Assembly (NCBI GenBank): GCA_030065095.1
Contig: JASJDP010000031.1
Span: 1 to 51,985, forward strand
DNA from: Rhodobacter sp.
GTDB lineage: Bacteria > Pseudomonadota > Alphaproteobacteria > Rhodobacterales > Rhodobacteraceae
Direction: 5' to 3'
Length of the DNA stretch: 51,985 nt
Shown here: piece after piece, positions 8,603-18,415 of the stretch
Position numbering within the stretch: the first letter of the stretch is position 1
Layout of the letters: each line of letters begins with the position of its first letter
Notes under the pieces: model-generated
Seen by the model: only the letters and a program-made list of their open reading frames with translations
Databases searched by the model: none
What the model was told of the DNA's origin: nothing
Position numbers and translations under genes: made by a program

Positions 8603-9296
8603 AGGTCTGGAACTGCAGGTCGGGGGGTTTCGGCTAAGTGCGGATCTGAGCGTCCAGGCGGGCGCACGCGTTGCTGTTATCGGACCCTCGGGTGCGGGAA
8701 AGTCGACACTGTTGTCGGCGATTGCAGGGTATCAGCCGACGACGAAGGGCCGCGTTACGTGGGCCGGGCGCGACATCACCGGAGACGAGCCCGGGGCGCG
8801 GCCGCTGTCGATCGTGTTTCAGGACAACAATCTGTTCCCGCACCTGACGGTTGCTCAGAATGTCGGCCTGGGACTGTCTCCATCGCTGAGATTAAGCGCG
8901 GACCAGCAGGAACGGGTGGCGGACAGTCTGGCGCGGGTCGGGCTGCCCGGCCTGGGGGATCGCAAGCCGGCGCAGCTGTCGGGCGGCCAGCAGAGCCGGG
9001 TGGCGCTGGCGCGGGTTCTGCTGAGGGCGCGGCCGCTGATGCTGCTGGACGAGCCTTTCGCGGCGCTGGGCCCGGCCCTAAAGGCAGAGATGCTGGACCT
9101 GGTGAAAGAGGTGGCGGCAGAGACGGGCGCGGCGGTGCTGATGGTGACGCATGACCCCGACGATGCGCGGCGGTTGGGGGGGCAGACGATCCTGGTGGAC
9201 GGGGGCCGTGCGGAGGCACCGCAGGACACGGACGCGCTGCTGGCCGATCCGCCACCGGGGCTGCGCGCCTATTTGCGCGGAGACGGGGCCGACTAG
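8589..9296 (+). CDS. thiQ: Thiamine ABC transporter ATP-binding protein
   Basis: 235 residues from a GTG start inside the end of thiP. Walker A is GPSGAGKST (residues 32-40), Q-loop FQDNNLFPHLTV (78-88), signature LSGGQ (130-134), Walker B LMLLDEP (150-156), and the H-loop is in VTHDPDDA. It is short, as ThiQ proteins are. It hydrolyses ATP to drive thiamine import. A hairpin near 9491-9521 may end this operon as well as the convergent pet operon. Confidence 0.94.
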   Translation: MLLLEGLELQVGGFRLSADLSVQAGARVAVIGPSGAGKSTLLSAIAGYQPTTKGRVTWAGRDITGDEPGARPLSIVFQDNNLFPHLTVAQNVGLGLSPSLRLSADQQERVADSLARVGLPGLGDRKPAQLSGGQQSRVALARVLLRARPLMLLDEPFAALGPALKAEMLDLVKEVAAETGAAVLMVTHDPDDARRLGGQTILVDGGRAEAPQDTDALLADPPPGLRAYLRGDGAD

Positions 9297-9490
9297 GGTA
9301 TGTGTCACCACAAGGGCACCTATCTAGCTTAACGATTTGGTATGTTTTGGCGAAGGCAGATCACGATTTCAGGGCGCGCGATCCGGAACGACTTTTCGGC
9401 CGCGCCGGTCTCGATGTTTCACCGTCAGCGAAAGACGAAACGCGCCTTGGGAATGCCGCGGCCGCCGACCAATCTGAACGGGAACCCAGT

Positions 9491-9521
9491 AAAGAAAAAC
9501 GCGCCCACCTGGGGCGCGTTT
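9491..9521 (-). terminator. Rho-independent terminator of the petABC operon
   Basis: AACGCGCC (9498-9505) pairs with GGCGCGTT (9513-9520) around a 7-base loop. On the minus strand it is followed by TTTTTC, 25 bases after the petC stop. The plus-strand side is followed by TTCCGTCTTTC, so it may also stop thiQ transcripts. Confidence 0.8.
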
Positions 9522-9545
9522 CCGTCTTTCGAGCCTGGCCGGCGG

Positions 9546-10361
9546 CTATTCGGCCGGCTGGCCCTTGGCGCCCTTCTTGACCGGGGCCCAGATGCGCTTG
9601 TTGGTCAGATAGAGCAGCACGGTCAGCACCGTCAGGAACAGCACCGCGACGAAGCCTGCCTCCTGGCGGGCCATCAGCTTGGGCTCTGCCGTCCACATCA
9701 GGAACGCCGCGACGTCCTGCGAGATAGCCTCGAGTTCGGTCGAGGCGCCGTCTTCATACTCGACATCGTCGCCGTAAAGCGGCGGCGCCATCGAGATCCA
9801 GCCGCCGGGGAAGGCCTTGTTCTCGTAAAGGATCGTGCCGGCTTCCTCCTTTTCTTCCCCGGTGTAACCGGTCAGCAGCGAGGCGATGTATTCCGCACCG
9901 CCCATGCCCTGGAAGAACTGGTTGATGCCGAGCCCGTAAGGCCCGTGGAAGCCCGCCCGCGCCTTGGCCATCATGCTGAGGTCGGGTGCGCCCGCGCTTG
10001 TAACGGCCGGAAAGTTGTCGGTGGGTTTGGCCGCGCGGAAATCGCCTTCGCCGCCTTCGAGTTCGGGATCCCAGACCTCGAAGTTCTGCTCGGCATAGGC
10101 GCGGACCTGATCCTCGGGCAGTCCCGGCCCGCCGGGATCGCCCAGCGTGCGCAGCGGCACGTATTGCAGACCGTGGCAACCTGCGCAGACCTCGGTAAAG
10201 ACCTGCAGGCCGCGTTGCAGCTGGAACTGGTCGTAGGTGCCGAACGGACCTTCGAAGCTGAAAGAGAAGTCCTCGACATGGCCGGCGCCGCCTGCAGCCA
10301 GGGCACCGGTGGTGCCCAGGGCCAGCGTCATTGCGGCGGAAAGGGTGAGTTTCTTGAGCAT
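9546..10361 (-). CDS. petC: Cytochrome c1 of the cytochrome bc1 complex
   Basis: 271 residues from the ATG at 10361 ([19 protein letters not shown]). The signal peptide ends near ALAAG. The heme c site is CAGCH in the segment [20 protein letters not shown], about 55 residues in. A single C-terminal helix ([20 protein letters not shown]) anchors the protein in the membrane, followed by a basic tail. Cytochrome c1 passes electrons from the Rieske protein to a soluble c-type cytochrome. It follows petB by 13 bases. Confidence 0.95.
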   Translation of the reverse strand: MLKKLTLSAAMTLALGTTGALAAGGAGHVEDFSFSFEGPFGTYDQFQLQRGLQVFTEVCAGCHGLQYVPLRTLGDPGGPGLPEDQVRAYAEQNFEVWDPELEGGEGDFRAAKPTDNFPAVTSAGAPDLSMMAKARAGFHGPYGLGINQFFQGMGGAEYIASLLTGYTGEEKEEAGTILYENKAFPGGWISMAPPLYGDDVEYEDGASTELEAISQDVAAFLMWTAEPKLMARQEAGFVAVLFLTVLTVLLYLTNKRIWAPVKKGAKGQPAE

Positions 10362-10374
10362 TTCGGTCCCTTTC

Positions 10375-11721
10375 CTACTCGGCCGGCGTCGCCGCGGCAT
10401 CGCCTGCGCCGGCTTCGGTTTTGCCGTAGTGTTCGTTGAAGTCGTCCTCGATGGTCGACGGCTGCGGCAGCGGTTTTTCGATGACGCCCAGAAGCGGCAG
10501 AATCACCAGGAAGAAGACGAACCAGTAGGCCGAGGCGATCAGCGAAATCCAGGTATAGATACCCTCGGCCGGCTGGGCGCCGACCCAGGTCAGCACGACG
10601 AAGTTCACCACGAACAACCAGAACCACCACTTGAACATCGGGCGGTAGCGGCCCGAGCGCACCGCAGAGGTGTCCAACCACGGCGCCAGCGCCATCACGA
10701 GGATCGCGCCGAACATCGCCAGCACACCGAAGAACTTGGCATCAATGATGCCGCCCGTGACCCAGTCGACCAGCATCACCAGCCAGACATCCGCCGTGAA
10801 GGCGCGCAGGATCGCGTAGAAGGGCAGGAAGTACCATTCGGGCACGATATGCGCCGGCGTCACCAGCGGGTTCGCCTCGATATAGTTGTCGGGGTGGCCC
10901 AGATAGTTCGGCATGAAGCCGACGATGGCGAAGAACACCGCCAGGATCAGCGCCAGGGCAAAGAGGTCCTTGATCACGTAGTACGGCCAGAACGGCAGCG
11001 TGTCCTTCGCGGCCTCGGCCTTCGAGGCGCGTCGCACCTCGACCCCGGTGGGATTGTTGTTGCCGGTGGTGTGGAAGGCCCAGATATGCACCGCCACGAG
11101 CCCGGCGATCACGAACGGGAGCAGGTAGTGCAGCGAGAAGAAGCGGTTCAGCGTGGCGTTGTCCACGGCGGGACCGCCCAAGAGCCAGGTCTGGATGCTT
11201 TCGCCAATGAACGGGATCGCGCCGAAGAGGCCGGTGATCACCGTTGCGCCCCAGAACGACATCTGTCCCCAGGGCAGCACATAGCCCATGAAAGCCGTGC
11301 CCATCATAAGCAGGTAGATCAGCATGCCGATGATCCAGGTGATCTCGCGCGGGGCCTTGTAGGAGCCGTAGTAGAGGCCGCGGAAGATGTGCATGTAGAC
11401 GGCGACAAAGAACAGCGAGGCGCCGTTCATGTGCAGATAGCGCAGCATGTGCCCGCCGTTCACGTTGCGCATGATATGTTCGATCGACGCGAACGCCATA
11501 TCGACGTGCGGGGTATAGTGCATCGCCAGTACGATGCCGGTGACGATCTGCAGCACAAGGCAGAAGGTCAGCACGATGCCCCAGATCCACATCCAGTTCA
11601 GGTTTTTGGGCGTGGGGATCATGATCGTGTCGTACATCAGCGCGACGATCGGCAGCCGCTTGTGCAGCCACTTTTCGGCGCCGGTCGACGGCTCGTAGTG
11701 GTCGTGGGGAATTCCGGACAT
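10375..11721 (-). CDS. petB: Cytochrome b of the cytochrome bc1 complex
   Basis: 448 residues, the length of the alphaproteobacterial form with eight membrane helices. Family features include [13 protein letters not shown] near the N-terminus, the heme-binding helix [33 protein letters not shown] at the Qo site, a second heme-ligand helix near [24 protein letters not shown], and the catalytic PEWY motif in [17 protein letters not shown]. It oxidises ubiquinol and carries two b hemes. It lies 11 bases after petA. Confidence 0.97.
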   Translation of the reverse strand: MSGIPHDHYEPSTGAEKWLHKRLPIVALMYDTIMIPTPKNLNWMWIWGIVLTFCLVLQIVTGIVLAMHYTPHVDMAFASIEHIMRNVNGGHMLRYLHMNGASLFFVAVYMHIFRGLYYGSYKAPREITWIIGMLIYLLMMGTAFMGYVLPWGQMSFWGATVITGLFGAIPFIGESIQTWLLGGPAVDNATLNRFFSLHYLLPFVIAGLVAVHIWAFHTTGNNNPTGVEVRRASKAEAAKDTLPFWPYYVIKDLFALALILAVFFAIVGFMPNYLGHPDNYIEANPLVTPAHIVPEWYFLPFYAILRAFTADVWLVMLVDWVTGGIIDAKFFGVLAMFGAILVMALAPWLDTSAVRSGRYRPMFKWWFWLFVVNFVVLTWVGAQPAEGIYTWISLIASAYWFVFFLVILPLLGVIEKPLPQPSTIEDDFNEHYGKTEAGAGDAAATPAE

Positions 11722-11732
11722 TCGTAGCTCCT

Positions 11733-12308
11733 TTATCCGAGTACGATTGTGGTTTCGTCGTCAAAGCGCGCCACCGGGACCGGCAGGTTCTCGGGCGCGG
11801 GGCCTTTGCGGATGCGGCCAGACAGATCGTAGTGCGACCCGTGGCAGGGGCAGAACCAGCCTGCGAAATCTCCGGCATCGCCCAGGGGCACACAGCCCAG
11901 GTGGGTGCAGACGCCGACCATCACCAGCCATTCGCCGGTGTCCTCGGCGTCACCGAACGGCTTCAGCGAGCGGTTGGCGTCGGCGCCGTCGGCACCGGGG
12001 TTGTTGGCGTTGCGGGCCTCGGGATCGGGCAGCGATGCACCGTCGTCGGCGCGCGCCGCCTCGATCTCTTCGGCGGTGCGGCGGCGGATGAAGACCGGCT
12101 TGCCCAGCCATTTCACCGTCAACTGGGTGCCCGGCTCGAGATCGCCGACATCGACGCGGATCGAGCTGAGCGCCTGGACGTCGGCGGACGGATTCATCTG
12201 GTTGACCAGCGGCCAGACGGCGGCAGCGGTCGCTACGGCGCCGGCACCGGCGGTCGCGTAGTACAGAAAGTCGCGGCGGGTGCCTTCGTGGTCTTCTGCA
12301 TGGGACAC
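11733..12308 (-). CDS. petA: Rieske iron-sulfur subunit of the cytochrome bc1 complex
   Basis: 191 residues from a GTG start at 12308 with GGAG upstream. A longer in-frame ATG at 12362 gives an unlikely N-terminus. A Tat-type signal-anchor is seen as [21 protein letters not shown]. The 2Fe-2S cluster boxes are C134-T-H136-L-G-C139 and C153-P-C155-H156-G-S, with the ligands C134, H136, C153 and H156 and the disulfide pair C139/C155. It moves electrons from quinol to cytochrome c1. First gene of petABC; the promoter must lie within 12309-12603. Confidence 0.96.
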   Translation of the reverse strand: MSHAEDHEGTRRDFLYYATAGAGAVATAAAVWPLVNQMNPSADVQALSSIRVDVGDLEPGTQLTVKWLGKPVFIRRRTAEEIEAARADDGASLPDPEARNANNPGADGADANRSLKPFGDAEDTGEWLVMVGVCTHLGCVPLGDAGDFAGWFCPCHGSHYDLSGRIRKGPAPENLPVPVARFDDETTIVLG

Positions 12309-12603
12309 TTGCGTTTCTCCATTCCAGGGCCGGCATGCCGGCCCGCAGTCTATTAGGCGCAATTGGGCTGTGCCTTTTTCGCAGGAAAGTACTTAGTCGG
12401 GTGGGTCTGAGGCGTCCAGCGAACATTGGCTTTGATTTGGGGCGCATTGTCGCGCCCCTTTGCCGATCCGCCCGTATCACGAAGAATTCTGCGGCAAGAT
12501 ATCCACAGACCTGATAGGAATCGCGAAATTGGGTTTGAATTCGGGTGTGCAAGGCGCCAAATGTAGGCGACCGGGTTCCCCGGAATAAGGAGCTTGTCTG
12601 GCG

Positions 12604-13266
12604 ATGAAGCAGGGTTGGATCGTGCGTGTCGCGGCGCTGTGTGCGGTTCTGTTTGCCGTGCCCGCCGGTGCCGAGACCGAACTGAGCTTTTACACCGGCA
12701 TTCAGGAGGCGCCGCACAGTCGGGTCGAGGGGACCGATCCGGGCAACGCGGTTTCGGCCACCTACAGCTTTCTGACCTCGTGGGAAGGCAAGTCCTTCTC
12801 GGCCCCGCCTTACTGGGGGGTCCGCGCGACGTATTGGAGAAACGCGAAGTGGGGCTTTGGCCTGGACTTCAACCACGCCAAGGTGATCGCCGATCCGCGC
12901 ACCCGGGCGGCAAACGGGTTTTCGCGGCTGGAGTTCACCGACGGTCTGAACATCCTGACCGCCAATGTCTGGCGGCGCTGGCAGAATGACACCAACTGGA
13001 CGCCCTATGTCGGGGGCGGGGTCGGGATCGCCTTTCCGCATGTGGATGTCGAGTCGGCTGGCGGCACGACCTTTGAATACCAGATCACCGGCCCCGCCGC
13101 GGCGGTCGTTGCCGGGATCAAATACGATTTCAACGACCGCTGGGGTGTCTTTGGTGAATACAAGGGCACCTATTCGATGAACGAGGCCGACCTTGCCAGC
13201 GGCGGAACGTTGAAGACCGACATCGTCACGAACGCGCTGAATATCGGCGTGGCGTTCAAGTTCTGA
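12604..13266 (+). CDS. Outer-membrane beta-barrel protein, possibly LpxQ-like lipid A oxidase
   Basis: 220 residues. Residues 1-23 are a signal peptide ending VPAGA, and the mature protein starts ETELSFYTGIQEAPHS. The rest alternates short amphipathic strands rich in aromatic and Gly residues and ends in ...NIGVAFKF with a C-terminal Phe, as outer-membrane barrels do. The opening with TGxQxAPHSxVxG is like the rhizobial lipid A oxidase LpxQ and related OMP_b-brl proteins, so a role in lipid A modification is possible but not proven. AAGGAG lies upstream of the ATG. It is divergent from petA and convergent with the LodB-type gene. Confidence 0.75.
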   Translation: MKQGWIVRVAALCAVLFAVPAGAETELSFYTGIQEAPHSRVEGTDPGNAVSATYSFLTSWEGKSFSAPPYWGVRATYWRNAKWGFGLDFNHAKVIADPRTRAANGFSRLEFTDGLNILTANVWRRWQNDTNWTPYVGGGVGIAFPHVDVESAGGTTFEYQITGPAAAVVAGIKYDFNDRWGVFGEYKGTYSMNEADLASGGTLKTDIVTNALNIGVAFKF

Positions 13267-13400
13267 CCGGATCGCATTCGGACCGGCCGGGCGGCTGTCG
13301 CCACTCGTTGCGCCGCGGCGTCGGCGGGGCGGTTCGCGGCATGACGACCGGCGGCGAAAACCTGTAATGCGATGAGCAATCCCGCACTGTGCGGATTTCC

Positions 13401-14570
13401 CTAGTCCTGGCCTTGGCGAATGGCGTGCCGGTTTCGCCAGAAAGGCGATTCCGGCCAGCGCTGTTCCAGGCCATAAAGATGGGCCCGGGATTGCAGGTAG
13501 GCTCGATACCTGTCCCTGATCCGTTGCGCGTATGAGCCGTCCATGCTGCCGCGGCCTTCAAGGTGGGCGGCAATTGCCTGGCCGCCTGCGATTCCGTCAG
13601 TCAAGGCTTTGTAGATGCCCTGCGCCATAACGGGGTCGTAGCTGGCGGCCGCATCGCCGACGGCCAGCCAGTCGGTGCCCTCCAACCGTCCCAGGATCCC
13701 GGACCGGATGGGCAGGGTTCGGTAGCTCATACAATCGAGCCGTAGCGTGGCCAAGGCCGGGCCGACGAAGGATGTCGCATTGAGTATCCGGTCATAGCCG
13801 GCATCCGAGCGGCCCAACGCCCGCACGGCGTCTGCCTCTCCGACCATCATGGCGACGACGCCGTTTCCGGGCAGGGCCGCGGCATACCACCATCCCTGGG
13901 GTGTTGCCTCCAGCATGACCTGTTCGGTCTCAAGGTCGCCCGCGGCGATCCGGGCGAACCTCACCCGCGCGAACAATTTGTCGTCAATCTGTCTGGCAAT
14001 CCCCAAAGCCCGCGCGAAATGCGCCTGCGATCCGGTTGCATCGATCACGAAAGCTGCATCAATGCTGCAAGTCGCGGGTCCGGTGCGCGCGAAGTGAAGG
14101 CGATGGCCAAGACCCGGTTCGGCCGCCGGTTCAACGCCCCTGAAGCGGGTGCGCCAGGCCACATCGACACCGCGGGCCGTGGCGGCCTCTGCCAGCATGC
14201 GGTCGAATGCCTTGCGATCCAGCCGCCAGCCGGGCCCCAACGGATTGACGATGAAGTCGTTGTAACCGACGCCTGGCCGCCCCCAGGATGATGCGAAGCC
14301 GGGGCAGGGGGCGTGTCCGGCGTCCTTGAACTCTGCGGCGAGCCCAAGGCGCGCCAGGGGAACCATAACATCGGGTGGGCAGGATTCGCCGATCCGTTGC
14401 TGGCCGGGGGCCTGTGCTTCGACAACCAGGATCCGCAGGTCAGGGCTGCTCCGGAGACTCAGCGCCGCGGCAAAGCCCGCCGGGCCGCCGCCCAGGATGA
14501 CAACGTCATAACGAGAGGCAAGGTCCAAAGCTGCGTCGTCAGCCCCGCTCTTTCTTGCTGGGATTGGCAT
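13401..14570 (-). CDS. LodB-type FAD-dependent oxidoreductase (maturation partner)
   Basis: 389 residues from the ATG at 14570; the ATG at 14603 gives 400. The dinucleotide fold is at the N-terminus with G27-x-G29-x-x-G32 in VVILGGGPAGFAAAL. Later blocks such as GESCPPDV, WRLDRKAFDRMLAEAA and DWLAVGDAAASYDPVMAQGI are those of flavin halogenase/geranylgeranyl-reductase-like FAD enzymes. In LodA-type systems the neighbouring LodB flavoprotein is required to form the tryptophylquinone cofactor in LodA. This gene overlaps the end of the LodA-type gene by 32 or 65 bases, so translation is coupled and the same maturation role is inferred. Confidence 0.82.
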   Translation of the reverse strand: MPIPARKSGADDAALDLASRYDVVILGGGPAGFAAALSLRSSPDLRILVVEAQAPGQQRIGESCPPDVMVPLARLGLAAEFKDAGHAPCPGFASSWGRPGVGYNDFIVNPLGPGWRLDRKAFDRMLAEAATARGVDVAWRTRFRGVEPAAEPGLGHRLHFARTGPATCSIDAAFVIDATGSQAHFARALGIARQIDDKLFARVRFARIAAGDLETEQVMLEATPQGWWYAAALPGNGVVAMMVGEADAVRALGRSDAGYDRILNATSFVGPALATLRLDCMSYRTLPIRSGILGRLEGTDWLAVGDAAASYDPVMAQGIYKALTDGIAGGQAIAAHLEGRGSMDGSYAQRIRDRYRAYLQSRAHLYGLEQRWPESPFWRNRHAIRQGQD

Positions 14571-16587
14571 TGAATGGCCATTGCGCAACCGGATCGGAGG
14601 CATCCCCGGGTGCCGTCAGCTGGCCCTGCACCTCCAGGAATAGCTTGGGCGAGAACGAGCGGTCCTCGATATCGATGTTTGAGCCTTGCATCACGATGCC
14701 GATCCGATCCCACTGCTCGATTGATTGCAGCGGGTTCTGGAAGGTGGCCGCCGAGGCCGGGTTCACGGCGTAGGTGCCCGGGCCGCGGATCGACCAGCGT
14801 TGCGCAGGCAGGACGTTGTTGACCACTTCTTCCGCCACATAGACCGCATCGGGCCTTTGCGACGGCCAGGACCAGTACAGCGTCGAGGCCGCGCCGTTGC
14901 TTTCGTTCACGCCGTTTGTATTGATCAGGGTCTGATGGATCGAGCACGAGTTGTAGTCGGTCTGCCACGGGATGGCCATGAACTTCGACAGGTCGCCGGG
15001 CTCAAGCCCATCGGTCATGCCATGCAGCGGGATCCAGCCACCGGTCAGAAACGGCGTATCCTCGTCAGCCTTCGAATAGTCGAGCGGCTTGTGCTTGACG
15101 CGGAAGGGGCCGGCGCCGGTGGTCTGCCAGTCCTGGATATAGATGTCGACGGAGCGGACGATATAGCTGAACTCGATCCCCGGCACATACCGACCGCCAA
15201 GGCAGTTGGTCAGCGCGGCGATGTCAAGCTGTTCCCCCGGTCCAAAGACCCGGCCCGGTCCGGTCTGGAACTTGTTCCGGCTCCATTGTGCCAGCATGAA
15301 GTACTGGGTCTTGCTGACCGTCAGAAACGAGGTGCCCGCCTCGCCCAGGGAAAGGGGCATCAGCGGCGTTCCGATATTCGTCTCGTCGGCATTCGGATTC
15401 CGGATGAAGTTGAGCCCGGCCATGATGGTCTTGTTGGGTTCATGGGTTTCGTCGATGGCATCAACTGCGGTGTGGGACCGCAATGCCATTTCCGGAAGAT
15501 TGGCGGTCCACCGCTGCTGGGCCGCGGCACCGAAGATCGGCTTGATGTCCTGATCGAAGACCGGTTCGTAATCGGGATTGTAGCCCGACTTTGGACCAAA
15601 CAGATCAGGCTGCAGGCCCAGTTCACGCACCCAGGTGTCATAGACGTCGTCCCAGGTCGAAACGACATTGCGGATCTGCGGCGCATAGCCTGGATCGCAG
15701 CAGTTCACCCAGGCGCCAAAGGCGGTTTCGGTCGTGCCGTCGTCGAACTGCAGGGTCACCGATACAGGGCCATCCGACGCGGCATCGTACCAGCCGACAT
15801 TGTTCAGATCGCCCGTGATCTGAATCGGGACGTCATACTCGTCGTACTGACCGACCGCATTTCCGATGCTGGGCAGGACGATCAGCCGGCCTTTGTCGTC
15901 GGTCCAGATCTCTCCGAGCGTGTCGAGCGGGCCCGTCGGCTCGAACAGCGTGTCGTTGACGTCTGCGGGAAAGCGCACCGGATAATCGGGGAACGATTCG
16001 ATCGCACCCTGGCCGTTGCCGGCGGACGGCGTCGTGGCATTGTCGAACTTGGCCGACTGCCCGCTTGCGGCCGAAATCGCGCGGGGGCCTGCATCGATCA
16101 TCAGCTGGTTCAGGCGCGACGGGCTGTCGACCTCGCCATGCACTTCGGGATTGCGCCGCTGCGGAACCTGGCCGTCGGCATAGGCCTTGATGCCGAGGTT
16201 GTTCACGACGTTGTAGGCCGCGGCCTTTTTGTTGGCCAGATGCACCGTCCAGACCAGATCGACCACCTTGCGGCCATCTGGCAGCTTGGTACCGATGACA
16301 ACCTCGGAGCCGTCGCCGCCGGGATACCGTGCGGTGCCGTCGAAATCATACCAGAACAGCCGGAAACGGGCCGCCTGTTTCTTCAGATGGCCGCCTGCGT
16401 CGCGCAGGTCGCTGCTGGTGACAAGTTCGTTCTCTGTTCCCGCCTTGATCGGCAGGCCGCCGATGGTGACGCCGTCGGCCTCGCGGGCGCCGGCAGCCGT
16501 CTCGGGTGCCAGGATATAGTCGTCGCTGGTGCCGAAGCGCGCGACGTTGAGGGTCGGGTGGACGCGGAATATGGTTTTTGAAGGCAT
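14539..16587 (-). CDS. LodA/GoxA family CTQ-dependent amino acid oxidase
   Basis: 682 residues, close to the roughly 700 of LodA and GoxA. These enzymes oxidise an amino acid (the epsilon-amino of L-lysine in LodA, glycine in GoxA), giving ammonia and hydrogen peroxide, through a cysteine tryptophylquinone made from their own Cys and Trp. The N-terminus IFRVHPTLNVARFGTSDDY is family-typical. The probable cofactor residues are C548 in PWQTDYNSCS and W574 in SWPSQRP (W572 is next to it). The Cys-Trp spacing is shorter than I recall for Marinomonas LodA. No signal peptide is seen. The substrate cannot be told. Upstream lies the ferritin-like gene and downstream the LodB-type gene, all on the same strand. 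Confidence 0.85.
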   Translation of the reverse strand: MPSKTIFRVHPTLNVARFGTSDDYILAPETAAGAREADGVTIGGLPIKAGTENELVTSSDLRDAGGHLKKQAARFRLFWYDFDGTARYPGGDGSEVVIGTKLPDGRKVVDLVWTVHLANKKAAAYNVVNNLGIKAYADGQVPQRRNPEVHGEVDSPSRLNQLMIDAGPRAISAASGQSAKFDNATTPSAGNGQGAIESFPDYPVRFPADVNDTLFEPTGPLDTLGEIWTDDKGRLIVLPSIGNAVGQYDEYDVPIQITGDLNNVGWYDAASDGPVSVTLQFDDGTTETAFGAWVNCCDPGYAPQIRNVVSTWDDVYDTWVRELGLQPDLFGPKSGYNPDYEPVFDQDIKPIFGAAAQQRWTANLPEMALRSHTAVDAIDETHEPNKTIMAGLNFIRNPNADETNIGTPLMPLSLGEAGTSFLTVSKTQYFMLAQWSRNKFQTGPGRVFGPGEQLDIAALTNCLGGRYVPGIEFSYIVRSVDIYIQDWQTTGAGPFRVKHKPLDYSKADEDTPFLTGGWIPLHGMTDGLEPGDLSKFMAIPWQTDYNSCSIHQTLINTNGVNESNGAASTLYWSWPSQRPDAVYVAEEVVNNVLPAQRWSIRGPGTYAVNPASAATFQNPLQSIEQWDRIGIVMQGSNIDIEDRSFSPKLFLEVQGQLTAPGDASDPVAQWPFNANPSKKERG

Positions 16588-16628
16588 GACGATGAAGTCT
16601 CTCTAAGGGGATGCGGTAACCGGGACGG

Positions 16629-17660
16629 TCAGCTGAATCTGGGCGAGACGCCGTTTTCCCAGCAATTGCGGATGGCGCCGCCGACACTGGCCATCACGGG
16701 GAAGAACTGCTGCGGATTCCCGCCACCGAACAGGTGTTCCAGGGCTGCTCTGAGGTCGGTGAATTCACTGACGAGTATCTGCTGAAGCTGATCGCCCGAG
16801 CCGCCGCCCTTGAACGTTTCGGGCAGTTCCTTGGCATCCTTGATCGCCAGGAACTTGTCGAAGTGATCCAGCTCCGGAGCGACATCATCCGCCGTGTTTT
16901 GGAACGCCGGCAGCACGGTTTCATCTTCCTTGGTGGCACCCTCGCCCTGATCCGTGATCAGATCGATCAGCAGGCTCACCTGGTCGAACCCGTCGGCGCC
17001 GTCGTCGATGACTTTCAGCGACGGCATGCCGCGATAGTAGGCACTGAAAAAGTCGACCTGTTTCACGCCGCCGTGCAGATGATCGGTCAGCAGAGAGGCC
17101 CCGTATCTCAGGGCGTCGTAAAACGCGCCGATGCTGCCGTACTCGGTGACATTCTCGTTCAGATCGCCGGTTTCCCCGGTCAGATATTCGGGGATCTCGA
17201 TCAGGCACATGGCATTGACATGCTCGAGATCGAGCGCGCCGATGGTCGCGGTATAGGGTTTGAACTTGTCGATCTCGTCCAGATCGTCTCCGGAAAAGTC
17301 GAGATGCGGGATATTCGTGCCCTCGTATTTCGGCGCGGCAAAGGTCGGCGACAATCCATAGGCATTGGCGATGTTCGATGCCGATTGCAGGTGCAGCATC
17401 TCTTGATTGACCACGGTGCGGATCAGTTGGTAGGCGTCACTGCTGCGATCCTTGATCGAGTACATCGCGGACAGGTAAAAGGGCAGCGTCCAGAACTCCA
17501 GATCGACGGCGGCCTGAAGGTGACTGCGCAGATGGGCGATATCCCATTGGTCCGCAGTCAGCTTTGTCGAAGAGGGTTTTCCGGTGGATGCCGCCTGCCG
17601 CCGTCCCAGGCCTTTCCGGCGTTGACGGGCCTTGTGGAACGAATTTCTATGCCTATTCAT
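16629..17660 (-). CDS. Ferritin-like domain protein (VioB/iminophenyl-pyruvate synthase type)
   Basis: 343 residues from the ATG at 17660, which has AAGGGAAG upstream. After a basic, low-complexity N-terminus, residues about 36-270 match the ferritin-like domain found in VioB-type proteins: QWDIAHLRSHLQAAVDLEFW with E55, then NQEMLHLQSASNIANAYG with E87-x-x-H90, then DLEHVNAMCLIEIPEY. These Glu/His positions suggest a metal site. The C-terminus ends in an ...FFPVMASVGGAIRNCWENG segment. It is 41 bases upstream of the LodA-type gene and is probably the first gene of that operon. The function is unknown; it may work on the imine or peroxide products of the oxidase, or help its maturation. Confidence 0.75.
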   Translation of the reverse strand: MNRHRNSFHKARQRRKGLGRRQAASTGKPSSTKLTADQWDIAHLRSHLQAAVDLEFWTLPFYLSAMYSIKDRSSDAYQLIRTVVNQEMLHLQSASNIANAYGLSPTFAAPKYEGTNIPHLDFSGDDLDEIDKFKPYTATIGALDLEHVNAMCLIEIPEYLTGETGDLNENVTEYGSIGAFYDALRYGASLLTDHLHGGVKQVDFFSAYYRGMPSLKVIDDGADGFDQVSLLIDLITDQGEGATKEDETVLPAFQNTADDVAPELDHFDKFLAIKDAKELPETFKGGGSGDQLQQILVSEFTDLRAALEHLFGGGNPQQFFPVMASVGGAIRNCWENGVSPRFS

Positions 17661-17905
17661 TGCTCTATTCTTCCCTTCGGGTCGTATTTGCTTAATCAAC
17701 GGACCTTCCGAGAAGGCCATGTGCGGCTGATCGCATCGGCGCCGCACGAAACAACTTTGAAGCTCAAAGCCTAAAATCCACGGTTGCACCCTGCAACAGG
17801 CAATCTATGACATCGGTCGAGACAAGGCGTGTTGAGTGGATGGTGGGTCCGGCAAGAGACGGAAACCAGATCCCTGCTCGTCTCAGATTTGATTGAATGT
17901 ACTCT

Positions 17906-17941
17906 GAACAAAAAAGATCCCCCGCCGGGACGGGGAACCTT
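17906..17941 (-). terminator. Rho-independent terminator after the small secreted Cys protein
   Basis: On the minus strand, AAGGTTCCCCG pairs with CGGGGGATCTT around a TCCCGG loop and is followed by TTTTTTG. It lies about 20 bases after the stop of the gene at 17960-18277. It separates the sigma-factor region from the ferritin-like/LodA/LodB operon. Confidence 0.85.
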
Positions 17942-17959
17942 GCTGCAAATTTCGAGTTG

Positions 17960-18277
17960 TCACCGGTTCGAGGCACGCACCGGTCTGATCTGGACCGGTG
18001 CGATTTTCAGCGTCGCGCGTCCGGGCTGGCCGCCGCCTGCCGCCTGCAGGCGGTCCATCGCGCCGCCGCCCACTTTGTCGCCGAAGACCTCGTCGCACTC
18101 GTCAAGGCCGCTTGCATTGCTGCAATCCATGTCCGGGAACGTTTCGTTGCACCAGGTGATGACGGCATTGTAGCACTGTTCCAGGGTTTCGATCTTGGCT
18201 TCGGCCCGGGTCGGGGCCAGCGTGGTCGTTCCAAGCGCGGCAATGGTGGCGGTGGCGAAGATGAAAGTACGGGTCAT
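17960..18277 (-). CDS. Small secreted Cys-containing protein, unknown
   Basis: 105 residues from the ATG at 18277. Residues 1-27 (MTRTFIFATATIAALGTTTL...) form a signal peptide cut near RAEA. The mature part has four Cys in the order CYNAVITWC, MDCSNASGLDEC, suggesting two disulfides in the periplasm or outside. The rest is acidic then Gly/Ala-rich. I recognise no family. It lies downstream of the S8 protease and on the same strand, 138 bases away, with its own terminator. Confidence 0.6.
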   Translation of the reverse strand: MTRTFIFATATIAALGTTTLAPTRAEAKIETLEQCYNAVITWCNETFPDMDCSNASGLDECDEVFGDKVGGGAMDRLQAAGGGQPGRATLKIAPVQIRPVRASNR

Positions 18278-18415
18278 TGGGTCAAGTCTCCTAGATGGTT
18301 TCAATGTAGGCGGGGCAACCGCGTTACGTTAATGCGTCGGAGACAGGGGCCGAACGGTTCAAACTTTTCAGCGAGATTCGGAGGACGATTTCAAAAACTG
18401 AATTGCAAGGGTTCT

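Noticed and set aside
13377-13396. Possible terminator after the LodB-type gene
   Set aside because: AATCCGCA/TGCGGGATT can pair with one bulge, but there is no T-run and the loop is only three bases; I do not list it as a feature.
14725-16581. Plus-strand frame of 618 codons opposite the LodA-type gene
   Set aside because: Antisense shadow; the LodA frame has family motifs and the neighbouring genes agree with it.
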